A stretch of 64,000 nucleotides of DNA from Chromobacterium phragmitis (GCF_003325475.1 NZ_CP029495.1:1054001-1118000); one strand, 5' to 3'; shown: positions 17,778-27,088, counted from the first letter of the stretch. Program-made: numbers and translations. The notes: generated by a model not told the origin, from the letters alone.

Positions 17778-18923
17778 TCAGCGGCGGCCTTCCCGTTCCG
17801 ACAGCAGACGCCGATACAAGGCCAGCATCTGCGCAACCATACTCTCTTCGCTCAGGGCTTCCACCCGCGCGCGCGCGCGGTCGCCCATTTCGCTCCAGCG
17901 CCCCCGAGACGCCAGCCAGGAAGCGACATTGCGCTGCCAATGGCCGGCGTCCAGCGCAGGCGCCACCCAGCCGGTTTCCCCTTCTTCCAGCAGTTCGGCG
18001 CCACCGCAGCGCGCGCTGGTCAACACCGGCAGCCCGCACGCCATCGCCTCCGCCACTACCGAGCCGAAAGGCTCGTACAGGGTAGGCAGAATGAATCCGT
18101 CGGCCATGCCGTAAAATCCGCGCACATCGCGCTGCGGCCCGACGAAGCGGACACGTCCGCCTATGCCCAGCGTCTCGGCCAGCCGACGATAACGCGCCAG
18201 CTTCTTGTCGCCTCCCACCACCACGAGCCGCACGGAGGGATGCGCTGCTATCGCATTCAGCGCCTGCGCGACGCCTTTGCGCTCGAAACCTGAGCCCACG
18301 TAGACCAGCACCGGCGCATCCTGTTCGATGCCATATCGCTCGCGCAGTTCTGCGCGTGTTCGCCGCGCCTCCCGCGGATGGAAAAACGCGCTGTCCACGC
18401 CGTTGTAGATCACTTCGCAGCGCGCGGCCGGCACGCCGAAACGACGCGTCACGTCATTGCGCACCAGCTCTGAATTGCAAATCACCGCCCGCAGCGATGG
18501 GTGCAGGAACATCGCCCGCTCGGTGCGCAGCATGTAGTGGTGGTAGGGATTGCAAAACGTCGCCAGCCGCGCCAGCCAGGTCTTCCCTTCCAGCCGGGCC
18601 TCCAGCCAGGCCGCATGCACGCCGTCTCCCGCGCGGAAAATGTCGCAGCCGGGAATGCGTTCGTGCGACTGGACCAGATCGGCCCCCGCCTCGCGCCAGG
18701 CGCGCCGCGCCGCGCGGGCGAATCCCCAGTCGCGCCAGACGCTGCCCAGATAGAACGGCTTGACCCGCGCGGCCTCGATGCCGTCCACCGCCTCCCAATT
18801 ACGGGTGATCAGCAGCGGACGCAGACCGCCGCCGCCGCGCAACTGACGCAAGATGGCGCTGACGATGCGCTCGGCGCCGCCGGCTGGATTGTACTTCTGC
18901 CGGACGATGGCCAGGCGTTTCAT
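17778..18923 (-). CDS. GT4 family glycosyltransferase (WaaG-like)
   Basis: A 381-residue retaining GT-B glycosyltransferase. The N-terminus LAIVRQKYNPAGGAERIVSAIL carries the acceptor-side GGAE motif; the C-terminal domain has VLVYVGSGFERKGV and the EX7E donor motif in LPTLYEPFGSVVAEAMACGLPV. It resembles WaaG (LPS glucosyltransferase I), including the HERIPGCDIFRAGDGVHA stretch typical of that family. AAAGGA lies upstream of the ATG, and the gene overlaps the waaQ-like stop by four bases. Glucosyl transfer to heptose II is inferred from the family and neighbours. Confidence 0.82.
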   Translation of the reverse strand: MKRLAIVRQKYNPAGGAERIVSAILRQLRGGGGLRPLLITRNWEAVDGIEAARVKPFYLGSVWRDWGFARAARRAWREAGADLVQSHERIPGCDIFRAGDGVHAAWLEARLEGKTWLARLATFCNPYHHYMLRTERAMFLHPSLRAVICNSELVRNDVTRRFGVPAARCEVIYNGVDSAFFHPREARRTRAELRERYGIEQDAPVLVYVGSGFERKGVAQALNAIAAHPSVRLVVVGGDKKLARYRRLAETLGIGGRVRFVGPQRDVRGFYGMADGFILPTLYEPFGSVVAEAMACGLPVLTSARCGGAELLEEGETGWVAPALDAGHWQRNVASWLASRGRWSEMGDRARARVEALSEESMVAQMLALYRRLLSEREGRR

Positions 18924-20002
18924 TATGTTTCCTTTTGCAACGCGTCCACCGCCGCCAGCACCCGCGCCACCGGAATGCGCTGCAGGCACTCGCTCTGCCA
19001 GCCGCCGCCGCAGCCGGCATTGCCGCATGGGCGACAGGGCATCGGTTCGGTCACGACGCGGTGCAGCACCTGCCACGGCCCCCATTCGATGTCGCCGGAC
19101 GGGCCGAACAGCGCCACGCAAGGCGTCTTCATCGCCGAGGCGATATGCATGGGCACCGAATCCACGCCGATATACAGACTAGCCTGATCGATGGCGGCCG
19201 CCAGCTCCTTCAGGCTGAGCAGCCCGGCCAAGCTGGCTACCGGCCTCGCCAAGCGGCTCTCGATGTCGGCCACCATCGCCAGTTCCTCCCGGCTGGGCGC
19301 CGCGGACAAGACCACCGTCTCCCCGCGCGCCGTCAAGGCGTCGATCAGGGCGGCCATCCTGTCCGCCGGCCAGCTCTTGAACGACCAGCGCGAAGTCGGA
19401 TGCACCAGGATGTAGCGCCCCGCCTCCAGCCCTCGCTCGGCAAGCTTGGCGCGCAGCGTCTCCTCGGCATTGGCGCCCGGCACCAGCGTCAGCTCCCGCT
19501 GCGCCTCGGCCGGGTAAACGCCGATTCGGCGCAAGGCGTCCAGATGGATTTCTATGGTGTGGCGGCGGTTGCCCGGCACCTGCAGATAGCGACGGCTGAA
19601 GCTTTTCTTGAAGAAGCGGCCATACGGACCGTGCGGCCCCACCGACCAGCGCGGCTTGAGCAGCCTGACCAGCCAGGCGCCGCGATTATGCTCGGTCAAC
19701 GTGACCACCAGGTCGTAACCGCGCGCCTTCAGGCGGGATAACAGTCCCCACTCCGCGCGCAGTTGCCCCAGCGGCCCCAACTTTTTCCAGCCGCGGTCTA
19801 TCGTATGCAGCTGGCTGATGGCGGGATGCAGGCTCAGCATCTCGCGGGTATCGTGGTAGACCAGCGCGTCGATTTCCACATGCGGCGCAGCGGCCCTCAG
19901 CGCGGAAAACACCGGCGAGGCCAGCAACACGTCGCCATGATGGCGCAGCTTGATCACCAGCGCGCGGCGGACTTGGGATAAATCGACAGGATCGTTCAGC
20001 AT
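18923..20002 (-). CDS. waaQ: Putative LPS heptosyltransferase III (WaaQ-like)
   Basis: A 359-residue GT9 protein with the N-terminal RRALVIKLRHHGDVLLASPVF motif and the ADP-heptose-binding YIGVDSVPMHIASAMKTPCVALFGPSG. It matches the LPS heptosyltransferase III subgroup (WaaQ/RfaQ), including HPTSRWSFKSWPADRMAALI. It would add a branch heptose to the inner core. It begins only 17 bases after ptsI, has no clear ribosome-binding site, and is preceded by a terminator-like hairpin that overlaps the ptsI stop. Its stop overlaps the next glycosyltransferase start, so it heads a four-gene core operon. Confidence 0.85.
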   Translation of the reverse strand: MLNDPVDLSQVRRALVIKLRHHGDVLLASPVFSALRAAAPHVEIDALVYHDTREMLSLHPAISQLHTIDRGWKKLGPLGQLRAEWGLLSRLKARGYDLVVTLTEHNRGAWLVRLLKPRWSVGPHGPYGRFFKKSFSRRYLQVPGNRRHTIEIHLDALRRIGVYPAEAQRELTLVPGANAEETLRAKLAERGLEAGRYILVHPTSRWSFKSWPADRMAALIDALTARGETVVLSAAPSREELAMVADIESRLARPVASLAGLLSLKELAAAIDQASLYIGVDSVPMHIASAMKTPCVALFGPSGDIEWGPWQVLHRVVTEPMPCRPCGNAGCGGGWQSECLQRIPVARVLAAVDALQKET

Positions 20003-20008
20003 GGATTG

Positions 20009-20033
20009 AAAAAGCCGGGCTAGTCACCCGGCT
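20009..20033 (-). terminator. Terminator/attenuator-like hairpin overlapping the ptsI stop codon
   Basis: On the minus strand AGCCGGG and CCCGGCT (20027-20033 and 20013-20019) form a seven-base stem followed by five T. The loop contains the ptsI TAG. Only six bases remain before the waaQ ATG, so the hairpin could control read-through from the PTS genes into the LPS genes. Confidence 0.65.
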
Positions 20034-21759
20034 CTGCATTCAGCAGTTGTAACAAATCGGCTATTTTATCAGGGTCTTCCGATCTGAGCATGCGCGCCGC
20101 GATCGGCGCGATTTCGTCCAGATGGCTGGTCAGCACCCGCTGCTTGACCGACAGCAGATTGGCCGGATGCATCGAGAACTTGCGCAGCCCCATGCCCAGC
20201 AGCAGCCGGGTCAGCCTGGCGTCTCCGGCCATTTCGCCGCACACCGACACCGGCAGATTGGCCTTGATGCCGGTCTTGATGGTATGCAGGATCAGCTTCA
20301 GCACAGCCGGGTGGATAGGATCGTACAAATGGCTGACGGTGTCGTCGTTGCGGTCTATCGCCAGCGTGTACTGGATCAGGTCGTTGGTGCCGATGGACAG
20401 AAAATCCACGTGCTTGGCCAGGCTGCCGGCCACCAGCGCCGCCGACGGGATTTCTATCATCGCGCCGACTTCCACGTCGTCGGCGTAGCCTATGCCCTCG
20501 TCGCGCAGCTCTTCCTTGGCGTACTCGAACTGGGCGATCGCCTGCCTCAATTCCGGCAGCGAGTTCAGCATCGGGAACAGCACCCGTATCCGGCCATGCA
20601 CCGAGGCGCGCAGCAGCGCCCTCAGCTGGGCGCGGAACATCAAGGGCTCGGCCAGGCACAGCCGGATGCCGGTCAAGCCCAGCGCCGGGTTCTCCGCCTG
20701 GCAATGGTTCAGCCACTTCGGACTCTTGTCCGCGCCCAGGTCCATGGTGCGGATGGTGACCGGCATCCCCTTCATCGCGGTCGCCACATGGCGGTAGGCT
20801 TCGAATTGCTCATCCTCGGTGGGCAGCGTGTCGCGCCCCAGAAACAGGAATTCGCTGCGGAACAGACCAATGCCCACCACGCCGGACTCGCGCACCTCCT
20901 CCACATCCTGCGGCCGCTCGATATTGGCCAACAGCTCGATCACGGAGCCGTCGCGGGTGACGGCGTTGGACTTGCGGATGGACGATAGCTTGCGCCGCGC
21001 GCCGCGCCAGGCGCGCAGGCGGCGGCGATACTCGGCCAACACCAGCGCGTCCGGATTGATGATCACCACGCCCTGCTCGCCATCGATGACGATCATCTCG
21101 TCCTGGCGGATCAGCTCGCGCGCGTGGTGCAGCGCGATCACCGACGGCAGGTCCAGGCTGCGGCCCAGGATGGCGGTATGCGAAGTGGCGCCGCCGACAT
21201 CGGTGATGAAGGCGGCGAAGTTGGAATCCTTGAAATAGACCATGTCCGCCGGCGACAGGTCGTGCGCGATCAGGATATGGTCCTCGACCAGATCCTCCGG
21301 CGCCGGCAGTTGCGGCGCGTCGCCGTCCAGATTGTTGAAGATGCGCTCGATCACCTGCAGCACGTCGTTCTTGCGCTCGCGCAGATAATCCTCTTCGATG
21401 GCGTCGAACTGTTCGACCAGGTGGTCGCACTGCAGCTTCAGCGCCCATTCGGCGTTGCAATGCTGCTTTTCGATGATTTCGCGCGGTTCGCGCGAGATGG
21501 TGACGTCGCCCAGCAGCATGATGTGCAGCGACAGAAAGGCGCCCAGCTCGGCCGGCGCGTTCTCCGGGATGCTGCCCCACAGCATTTCCAGTTCCTTGCG
21601 CGTGGCTTTCACCGCTTCGTCGAAGCGCGTCTTTTCCGCCGGGACGTCGTCGTCGTCCAGCAGATAGTGCGCAACATCGTCCATGCTGCGCGAAATCAGG
21701 TGGGCCCGGCCGATGGCGATGCCGCCGCCGATGGCCACCCCATGCAGGATGATGCTCAT
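20020..21759 (-). CDS. ptsI: PTS enzyme I (phosphoenolpyruvate-protein phosphotransferase)
   Basis: A 579-residue cytosolic enzyme that takes phosphate from phosphoenolpyruvate and passes it to HPr. The N-terminal swivelling domain carries the phosphohistidine H194 in GGATSHTAILGR. The C-terminal TIM barrel has GIGLFRSEFLF, the metal-binding stretch GAMIEIPSA and FLSIGTNDLIQYTLAIDRND, and ends with the CGEMAG motif. No GAF domain is present, so it is the sugar-type EI rather than PtsP. It lies 176 bases downstream of ptsH on the same strand; I see no gene between. Confidence 0.95.
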   Translation of the reverse strand: MSIILHGVAIGGGIAIGRAHLISRSMDDVAHYLLDDDDVPAEKTRFDEAVKATRKELEMLWGSIPENAPAELGAFLSLHIMLLGDVTISREPREIIEKQHCNAEWALKLQCDHLVEQFDAIEEDYLRERKNDVLQVIERIFNNLDGDAPQLPAPEDLVEDHILIAHDLSPADMVYFKDSNFAAFITDVGGATSHTAILGRSLDLPSVIALHHARELIRQDEMIVIDGEQGVVIINPDALVLAEYRRRLRAWRGARRKLSSIRKSNAVTRDGSVIELLANIERPQDVEEVRESGVVGIGLFRSEFLFLGRDTLPTEDEQFEAYRHVATAMKGMPVTIRTMDLGADKSPKWLNHCQAENPALGLTGIRLCLAEPLMFRAQLRALLRASVHGRIRVLFPMLNSLPELRQAIAQFEYAKEELRDEGIGYADDVEVGAMIEIPSAALVAGSLAKHVDFLSIGTNDLIQYTLAIDRNDDTVSHLYDPIHPAVLKLILHTIKTGIKANLPVSVCGEMAGDARLTRLLLGMGLRKFSMHPANLLSVKQRVLTSHLDEIAPIAARMLRSEDPDKIADLLQLLNAEPGD

Positions 21760-21935
21760 TGCCCCCTCCCGGGCAGGCCGGTTTTATTATGCTGTGCCTG
21801 CCATTGTCTCCACCCGGAGGCGCCGCTCCGCCCACGCTTTCCGCTGATGCGGCCAGTGGTCTGCGCGTTACGGTCGACAGCCCCAAGCGGGCTCCCTGAA
21901 AGCCGGAGGAAACCGGCCTCCCGTCCCGTTACGTC

Positions 21936-22205
21936 TTACTCCGCCTCGTCGAAGCGGTTGTTGATCAGCGCGGTCAGCGCCTCCAGCGCCTGCTGTTCAT
22001 CCTCGCCGCTGATCTCCAGCTCCACCTTGGCGCCCTTGGCCGCCGCCAGCATCATCACGCCCATGATGCTCTTGCCGTTGACCCGGCGGTTGTTGCGGGA
22101 GATGAAAATATCGCTCTTGTAGCGGCTGGCCAGTTGGGTGAACTTGCTCGACGCGCGCGCGTGCAGCCCCAGCTTGTTGATGATTTCGACTTCAGATCGC
22201 AGCAT
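21936..22205 (-). CDS. ptsH: Phosphocarrier protein HPr
   Basis: An 89-residue HPr with the active-site H15 in KLGLHARASS and the regulatory S46 in NGKSIMGVMMLAA. Presence of the second site is compatible with control by HPr kinase, for which no gene is seen in this window. It receives phosphate from EI and donates it to EIIA. Its start overlaps the upstream EIIA gene by 14 bases. Confidence 0.95.
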   Translation of the reverse strand: MLRSEVEIINKLGLHARASSKFTQLASRYKSDIFISRNNRRVNGKSIMGVMMLAAAKGAKVELEISGEDEQQALEALTALINNRFDEAE

Positions 22206-22599
22206 TACCTTCCCCCGGGATTATATAAAGCACACCTTCCAGCCCGCCGGTGATCGCCTTGCTGACGACGATTTCGAGCGGCTGGCTGCTGTAGCACAGC
22301 GCGCGCACCAGCATGGGCAGACTGGCGCCGGCCACCGCCTCGACGCGGCCCGGCCGGATCAGCCGGCTGGCGATGTTCGATGGCGTGCCGCCGTACATGT
22401 CGGTCAGCACCACCACGCCCTCGCCCTGCTCCAGCTTGTCCACCAGTCCCTGCGCTTCGGCCAGCTTGCGCTCCGGGTCTTCGGTCTTGTCCACCGCCAT
22501 CACAGCCAGATTGTCCGGCTCTCGGCCCAGGATGTGCTTGGCGCAATCAGCCAGGCTGCGTCCCAGGTCCCCATGTGCAATTATCAGAACACCTACCAT
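22192..22599 (-). CDS. PTS EIIA component, mannose family
   Basis: A 135-residue EIIA-Man domain with the phosphorylatable H9 in VLIIAHGDLG and the conserved VVLTDMYGGTPSNIA. There is no IIB fusion and no IIB, IIC or IID gene nearby, so this is the incomplete PTS common in betaproteobacteria, where EIIA-Man, HPr and EI act in regulation and not in sugar uptake. The gene is first of ptsIIA-ptsH-ptsI. Confidence 0.92.
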   Translation of the reverse strand: MVGVLIIAHGDLGRSLADCAKHILGREPDNLAVMAVDKTEDPERKLAEAQGLVDKLEQGEGVVVLTDMYGGTPSNIASRLIRPGRVEAVAGASLPMLVRALCYSSQPLEIVVSKAITGGLEGVLYIIPGEGNAAI

Positions 22600-22696
22600 G
22601 CCCGAGTCTTCGAATTGGTGGGCCGGACGAATCCAGCCGCTTGATTTGAACCGCGCGGCGACGCCGAACCAACCGGCGCGCCGCGCATCCGCGAAA

Positions 22697-24109
22697 TCAA
22701 TCTTCCTGAATTGTAACAGCTGAATTCTCGCTGCGGCGGTACCAGGCCAGCTTGTCCGCCAATTCCACCACTTCTCCGACGATGATCAGCGCCGGCGACG
22801 CGATGCCGTGCGAAGCCATCAGACCGGGCAGCGTGGCCAAAGTGCCGCACACCGTGCGCTGCCTGTCGGTGGTGGCCCACTCCACCGCCGCCGCCGGCGT
22901 GGCCGCGGCGCGGCCGTTGTCGACGAAGGCCTGGCACAGCTCGGCTGCGGTGGATACCCCCATGTACACCACCACGGTCTGCTGCGGCCGGGTCAACGCC
23001 TGCCAGTCCAGATCCATGCTGCCGTCCTGCTTGTGGCCGGTGACGAAAGTCACCGACTGCGCGTAATCGCGATGAGTCAGCGGAATGCCGGCATAGGCCG
23101 CCGCGCCGCTGGCCGAGGTGATGCCGGGCACCACCTCGAAGGCGATGCCCTGCTCCGCCAGGGTGGCGATCTCCTCGCCGCCGCGGCCGAAGGTGAACGG
23201 ATCGCCGCCCTTGAGCCTGAGCACCCGTTTGCCCTGGCGGGCCAGATCCACCAGCAACTGGTTGATGTCGTCCTGCGGCAACGCATGGTTGGCGCGCGCC
23301 TTGCCCACGTAAATCCGCTCCGCGTCGCGCCGCACCAGCTGCAGCAGCTCCGGTGCCACCAGTTTGTCGTACAACACCACGTCGGCCTGCTGCATCAGCC
23401 GCAGCGCGCGGAAGGTCAGCAGATCGGGATTGCCGGGGCCGGCGCCCACCAGATAGACCGCGCCGGCGCGGTCGGGGGCGTCCGTCGCGATGCGGCGCGC
23501 CATCTCGGCTCGCGCCGCCTCTTCGTCTCCGTTCATCACCATGTCGGCCAGCGGGCCTTCCAGCGCCGTCTCCCAGAAGCGGCGACGAGCGTCGACGTCG
23601 GGAAAACGCGCCTTGACCGCGTCGCGGAACGAGGCGCCGAAGCGCGCCAGCCTGCCGTAGCCGGCCGGAATCAGGCTTTCCAGCCGCGCGCGGATCGAGC
23701 GCGCCAGCACCGGCACGCTGCCCCCGCTGGCCACCGCGACCATCAAGGGCGAGCGGTCGATGACCGCCGGACTGATGTAGCGCGAGGATTCGGCGTCGTC
23801 CACCACGTTCACCAGCACGCCGCGCGCCTCGGCATCGGCGGCCACCCGGCGGTTGGTGTCGGCGTCGTCGGTGGCGGCCACCGCCAACCGCAGCCCGTCC
23901 AGCATCGCCGGCTCGTAGCGCCGCGGCAGATGCTCCAGCTCGCCGGCGGCGGCCAGCTCGGCCAGCTCCGGCGCCAGCTCCGGCGCCGCCACCTTCAGCG
24001 CGGCGCCCGCCGCCAGCAGCAAGCGCGCCTTGCGCAGCGCCACTTCGCCGCCGCCCACCACCAGACAGGGCTGCTGCCGCAGCTTGAGAAATATCGGGAA
24101 GAATTCCAT
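22697..24109 (-). CDS. cysG: Siroheme synthase CysG (uroporphyrinogen-III methyltransferase / precorrin-2 dehydrogenase / ferrochelatase)
   Basis: A 470-residue three-activity enzyme making siroheme for sulfite and nitrite reductases. The N-terminal CysG-B part has the NAD-binding CLVVGGGEVALRKARLLL and DRSPLMVAVASGGSVPVLAR. The C-terminal SUMT part has VYLVGAGPGNPDLLTFRAL, VLRLKGGDPFTFGRGGEE and VVPGITSASGAAAYAGIPLTHR. The order and length match bifunctional CysG of enterics. The start MEFFPIFLKL is typical of the family; an open frame extends upstream without support. It is divergent from a diguanylate cyclase gene. Confidence 0.94.
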   Translation of the reverse strand: MEFFPIFLKLRQQPCLVVGGGEVALRKARLLLAAGAALKVAAPELAPELAELAAAGELEHLPRRYEPAMLDGLRLAVAATDDADTNRRVAADAEARGVLVNVVDDAESSRYISPAVIDRSPLMVAVASGGSVPVLARSIRARLESLIPAGYGRLARFGASFRDAVKARFPDVDARRRFWETALEGPLADMVMNGDEEAARAEMARRIATDAPDRAGAVYLVGAGPGNPDLLTFRALRLMQQADVVLYDKLVAPELLQLVRRDAERIYVGKARANHALPQDDINQLLVDLARQGKRVLRLKGGDPFTFGRGGEEIATLAEQGIAFEVVPGITSASGAAAYAGIPLTHRDYAQSVTFVTGHKQDGSMDLDWQALTRPQQTVVVYMGVSTAAELCQAFVDNGRAAATPAAAVEWATTDRQRTVCGTLATLPGLMASHGIASPALIIVGEVVELADKLAWYRRSENSAVTIQED

Positions 24110-24306
24110 TGCACACTCCACGCCTGAGGCCTGTTGCCGGCCTGTCCGCGCATCGTGCGGCAGGCTTGTCGTTAGCACCCAAGCATACTGTATTTGTTGC
24201 GTAAATACGACGCCAAAGCGCGGCTTCGCGCCGCCGCCTGCGGCGCATCCGGCCGCAAGTGTCAAAATTCCCGTTTCGACTCACCTTCGTCGCCCTGGAG
24301 CGCTGT

Positions 24307-26247
24307 TTGATTCTCCGTCCCTTTGCCCGCCGGCCCGCCCTCGCCGCGCTGGTCTGCTTGCCCTTGCTGCTGTCCGTTCCCTTGTCGGCGATGGCGGCCG
24401 GCCGCCACGCGCAATGGCTGGGCCAGACAGGCTGGCTGCTGGCCATGGGCTGCGGCGCGTTATGGCTGTACGGCCGCGAGCAGCGGCGCAAGGCCCGCGC
24501 CACGCTGCAGGACGCTTGCCTGGGGTTGCTGGAGTTCGATCTGACCCAGCAATACGTTCGCGGCAGCGTCCACACCCTGCAGCGGCTGCTGGGCCTGCCC
24601 GCCCACACCCGCGGCATGAACTGCGCGCGTTGGCTGATGCTGCTGCACCCCGAAGACCGCCAACTGTTCTCCAATCTGCTGCTGCACCCGCCCGGCAACC
24701 CGGAAACCGGCTACGAGATGCGCATCCGCCACCACAGCGGCCATTGGGAATGGCTGGAAATGAACCTGCAGCCGGCTTGGCGCAACGGCAAGGTGCAGCG
24801 GCTCACCGCCATCTGCCGGGTGATCACCGCCCGCAAGCACGACGAGGCGGCGATGCTGCAGCGCGAGCAGCAATTCCGCACCCTGGTGGAAAACGCCGAA
24901 GACATCATCGCCCGCTACGATCTGGAGCTGCGCTGCCTGTTCATCAACCGCAGCGTCAGCCGCTTCTCCGAACTGCCTCTGGACGAGCACCTGGGCAAGA
25001 CGCCGCGCCAGAAAGGCTGGTCGGACGATGCCAGCGACCGCTTCGAGCAGGAGTGCCAGCTGTTGATCAACAACTGGGAGGCGCGCCGCTTCGAACTGGA
25101 GCTGCAGCACCGCCAGCAACGCCATATTTTCGAGATCCGCCTGTTCCCGGAGTTCGACAGCGCCGGCATGCTCAAGTCCATCCTGTCGGTGGACCGCGAC
25201 GTCACCGCCACCCGCCAGGGAGAACGGCTGCTGGCCGAGGAAAACGAGGTGCTGGAAATGATAGCCGGCAACCATCCGCTGCCGCAGACGCTGGAGCAGA
25301 TCTGCCAGATGATGGAGTCGCAGCAGCCCGGCGGCATGTGCAGCGTGCTGCTGCTGGAAGAGAATGGGCAAGCGCTGCGCTTCGCCGCCGGCATGAGCCT
25401 GCCGCCGGCCTACCGCAAGCTGTCCGAGCGCGTGGCGGTCGGCCCCAGCGTCGGCTCCTGCGGCAGCGCCGCCCACTGGAAGCGCGCCATCGTCGTCGAC
25501 GACATCCTGAACAGCCCCTTGTGGGCCCACGCGCTGGACCGGGTGCGCCCTTTCGGCCTGCGCGCCTGCTGGTCCATTCCCATTTTCTCCAGCGACAGCC
25601 AGCTGCTGGGCACGCTGGCCACCTATTACCGCGAGCCGCGGGGCCCCTTGCCGGAAGAGCTGGCGCTGGCGCTGCGCATCACCCGCATCATCGCCATCGC
25701 GCTGCAGCGCGACGGCCACGAAAGGCAGCTGTACCGGCTGGCCACCCAGGACGGGCTGACTGAGCTGAACAACCGCCGCCAATTCATCGAGCTGGCCGAC
25801 CGCGAGATCGAGCGCAGCCGCCGCCACGGCGGGGCGGTGACGGTGCTGATGATGGATCTGGACCGCTTCAAGGACATCAACGATCAATACGGCCACGCCG
25901 TCGGCGACGAAGTGATACGCCACTTCTCCCAGGTATGCCGCGAGGTGCTGCGCGCCAGCGACCTGTGCGGCCGGCTGGGCGGAGAAGAGTTCGCCGCGGT
26001 GCTGCCGGAAACCGGTATGGACGCCGCGCTGCTGGTGGCGGAACGGCTGCGCGGCCTGGCCGGAGCCGCCCGGCTGGACACTGCTGGCGGCCTGCTGGGT
26101 TACACCGTCAGCATCGGCATCGCCGAGCGCCAGCCGGAAGAGTCCGGCATCGACGAGGTGCTGGGCCGCGCCGACCGCCAGCTGTACCGCGCCAAACGCG
26201 GCGGCCGCAACCGCGTTTGCGGCGCGGCGCTCGCCCTTTCCAGCTAG
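24307..26247 (+). CDS. Diguanylate cyclase with PAS and GAF sensor domains
   Basis: A 646-residue predicted inner-membrane protein. Two N-terminal hydrophobic segments are followed by two PAS domains (roughly residues 70-180 and 195-315), a GAF domain (about 335-470) and a C-terminal GGDEF domain. The active site reads GGEEF (bases 25978-25992), with DLDRFKDINDQYGHAVGDE upstream. An RASD inhibitory site (25951-25962) lies exactly five residues before it, so product feedback by c-di-GMP is expected. No EAL domain is present. I chose a TTG start with GGAG six bases upstream; a GTG 16 codons earlier is the alternative. The signal sensed is unknown. The next gene starts one base after its stop. 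Confidence 0.88.
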   Translation: MILRPFARRPALAALVCLPLLLSVPLSAMAAGRHAQWLGQTGWLLAMGCGALWLYGREQRRKARATLQDACLGLLEFDLTQQYVRGSVHTLQRLLGLPAHTRGMNCARWLMLLHPEDRQLFSNLLLHPPGNPETGYEMRIRHHSGHWEWLEMNLQPAWRNGKVQRLTAICRVITARKHDEAAMLQREQQFRTLVENAEDIIARYDLELRCLFINRSVSRFSELPLDEHLGKTPRQKGWSDDASDRFEQECQLLINNWEARRFELELQHRQQRHIFEIRLFPEFDSAGMLKSILSVDRDVTATRQGERLLAEENEVLEMIAGNHPLPQTLEQICQMMESQQPGGMCSVLLLEENGQALRFAAGMSLPPAYRKLSERVAVGPSVGSCGSAAHWKRAIVVDDILNSPLWAHALDRVRPFGLRACWSIPIFSSDSQLLGTLATYYREPRGPLPEELALALRITRIIAIALQRDGHERQLYRLATQDGLTELNNRRQFIELADREIERSRRHGGAVTVLMMDLDRFKDINDQYGHAVGDEVIRHFSQVCREVLRASDLCGRLGGEEFAAVLPETGMDAALLVAERLRGLAGAARLDTAGGLLGYTVSIGIAERQPEESGIDEVLGRADRQLYRAKRGGRNRVCGAALALSS

Positions 26248-26248
26248 A

Positions 26249-27088
26249 ATGCCGGTTTCCAACGCATCCGCCCTCCTTGTGAACCGCTGGCATACCGACT
26301 ACCTGACGCACCCGCTGTACCGCCCCGTTCGAAGCGTCGTCCCCGTCCTCGCAGACTGGCCGGACCAGGCTGGCTACGACGCGCTGCTGGCGGCGGCGCG
26401 CGCCCGGCGCGCGCCGTTGCCGCTCGGACTGCGCTTCGTCCTGGGACTGGAGCCGGACGCCTACTATGAGACCCATATCGGCGATACCGGCGAGGTGCCC
26501 ACCCGCGCCGGCAACTGGCACGACTGGTTCAACGCGCTGGCCTGGCTGGCCTGGCCGCAGGCCAAGGCGGCGCTGAACCGCCGCCACATCCGGGCCATCG
26601 CCCGCGGCGAGGCCAAACGCGGTCCGCTGCGCGACGCCGCCACCTTGTTCGACGAATGCGGCGTCATCGTCGCCGTCTCCGACTCCTTGCTGGGCCGGAC
26701 GCTGGACGATATGCGCTGGCATGAGCTGTTTCTTGCGCGCCGGCGGGACTGGGGCCGGCGCATCGCCGCGTTCACGCTGGGCCATGCGCTGATGGAAACC
26801 GGGCTGGCGCCGCATATAGGCTGGTGCGGCAAGGCGCTGATCGTGGACGTGGAGGAGGATTTCTTCGGACGCGACGAGGACGAGCAGACCGCCAGGCTGG
26901 ACGCGGAGCTGGCCGCGCGGCTGGATGACGACGCCTTTCTCGCCAGCCCACGCGCGCTGTGCCCGCTGCCGCTGTTGGGCATTCCGGGCTGGTGGCCGGA
27001 CAACGAGAGCCCGGCCTTCTACGACAATGCCGATTACTTCCGGCCGACGCGCCGCGCCAAATCCGCCACCGTCACCGCCTGCAGCTGA
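26249..27088 (+). CDS. DUF3025 family protein
   Basis: A 279-residue protein with the DUF3025 signature NWHDWFNALAWLAWPQAKAALNRRH and later GHALMETGL and LLGIPGWWPDNE. The family is common in beta- and gammaproteobacteria and has no established function. It has no signal peptide or membrane helix, so it is probably cytosolic. The start is one base after the diguanylate cyclase stop, suggesting coupled translation. Its last 55 bases overlap the convergent YihY-family gene. Confidence 0.85.
   Translation: MPVSNASALLVNRWHTDYLTHPLYRPVRSVVPVLADWPDQAGYDALLAAARARRAPLPLGLRFVLGLEPDAYYETHIGDTGEVPTRAGNWHDWFNALAWLAWPQAKAALNRRHIRAIARGEAKRGPLRDAATLFDECGVIVAVSDSLLGRTLDDMRWHELFLARRRDWGRRIAAFTLGHALMETGLAPHIGWCGKALIVDVEEDFFGRDEDEQTARLDAELAARLDDDAFLASPRALCPLPLLGIPGWWPDNESPAFYDNADYFRPTRRAKSATVTACS

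Noticed and set aside
22593..24698. 701-codon open frame across cysG and the start of the diguanylate cyclase gene
   Set aside because: It overlaps two well-supported genes in other frames and has only low-complexity Gly/Arg/Ala sequence.
24460..26262. 600-codon open frame antisense to the diguanylate cyclase
   Set aside because: It is a shadow of a protein with PAS, GAF and GGDEF motifs on the opposite strand.
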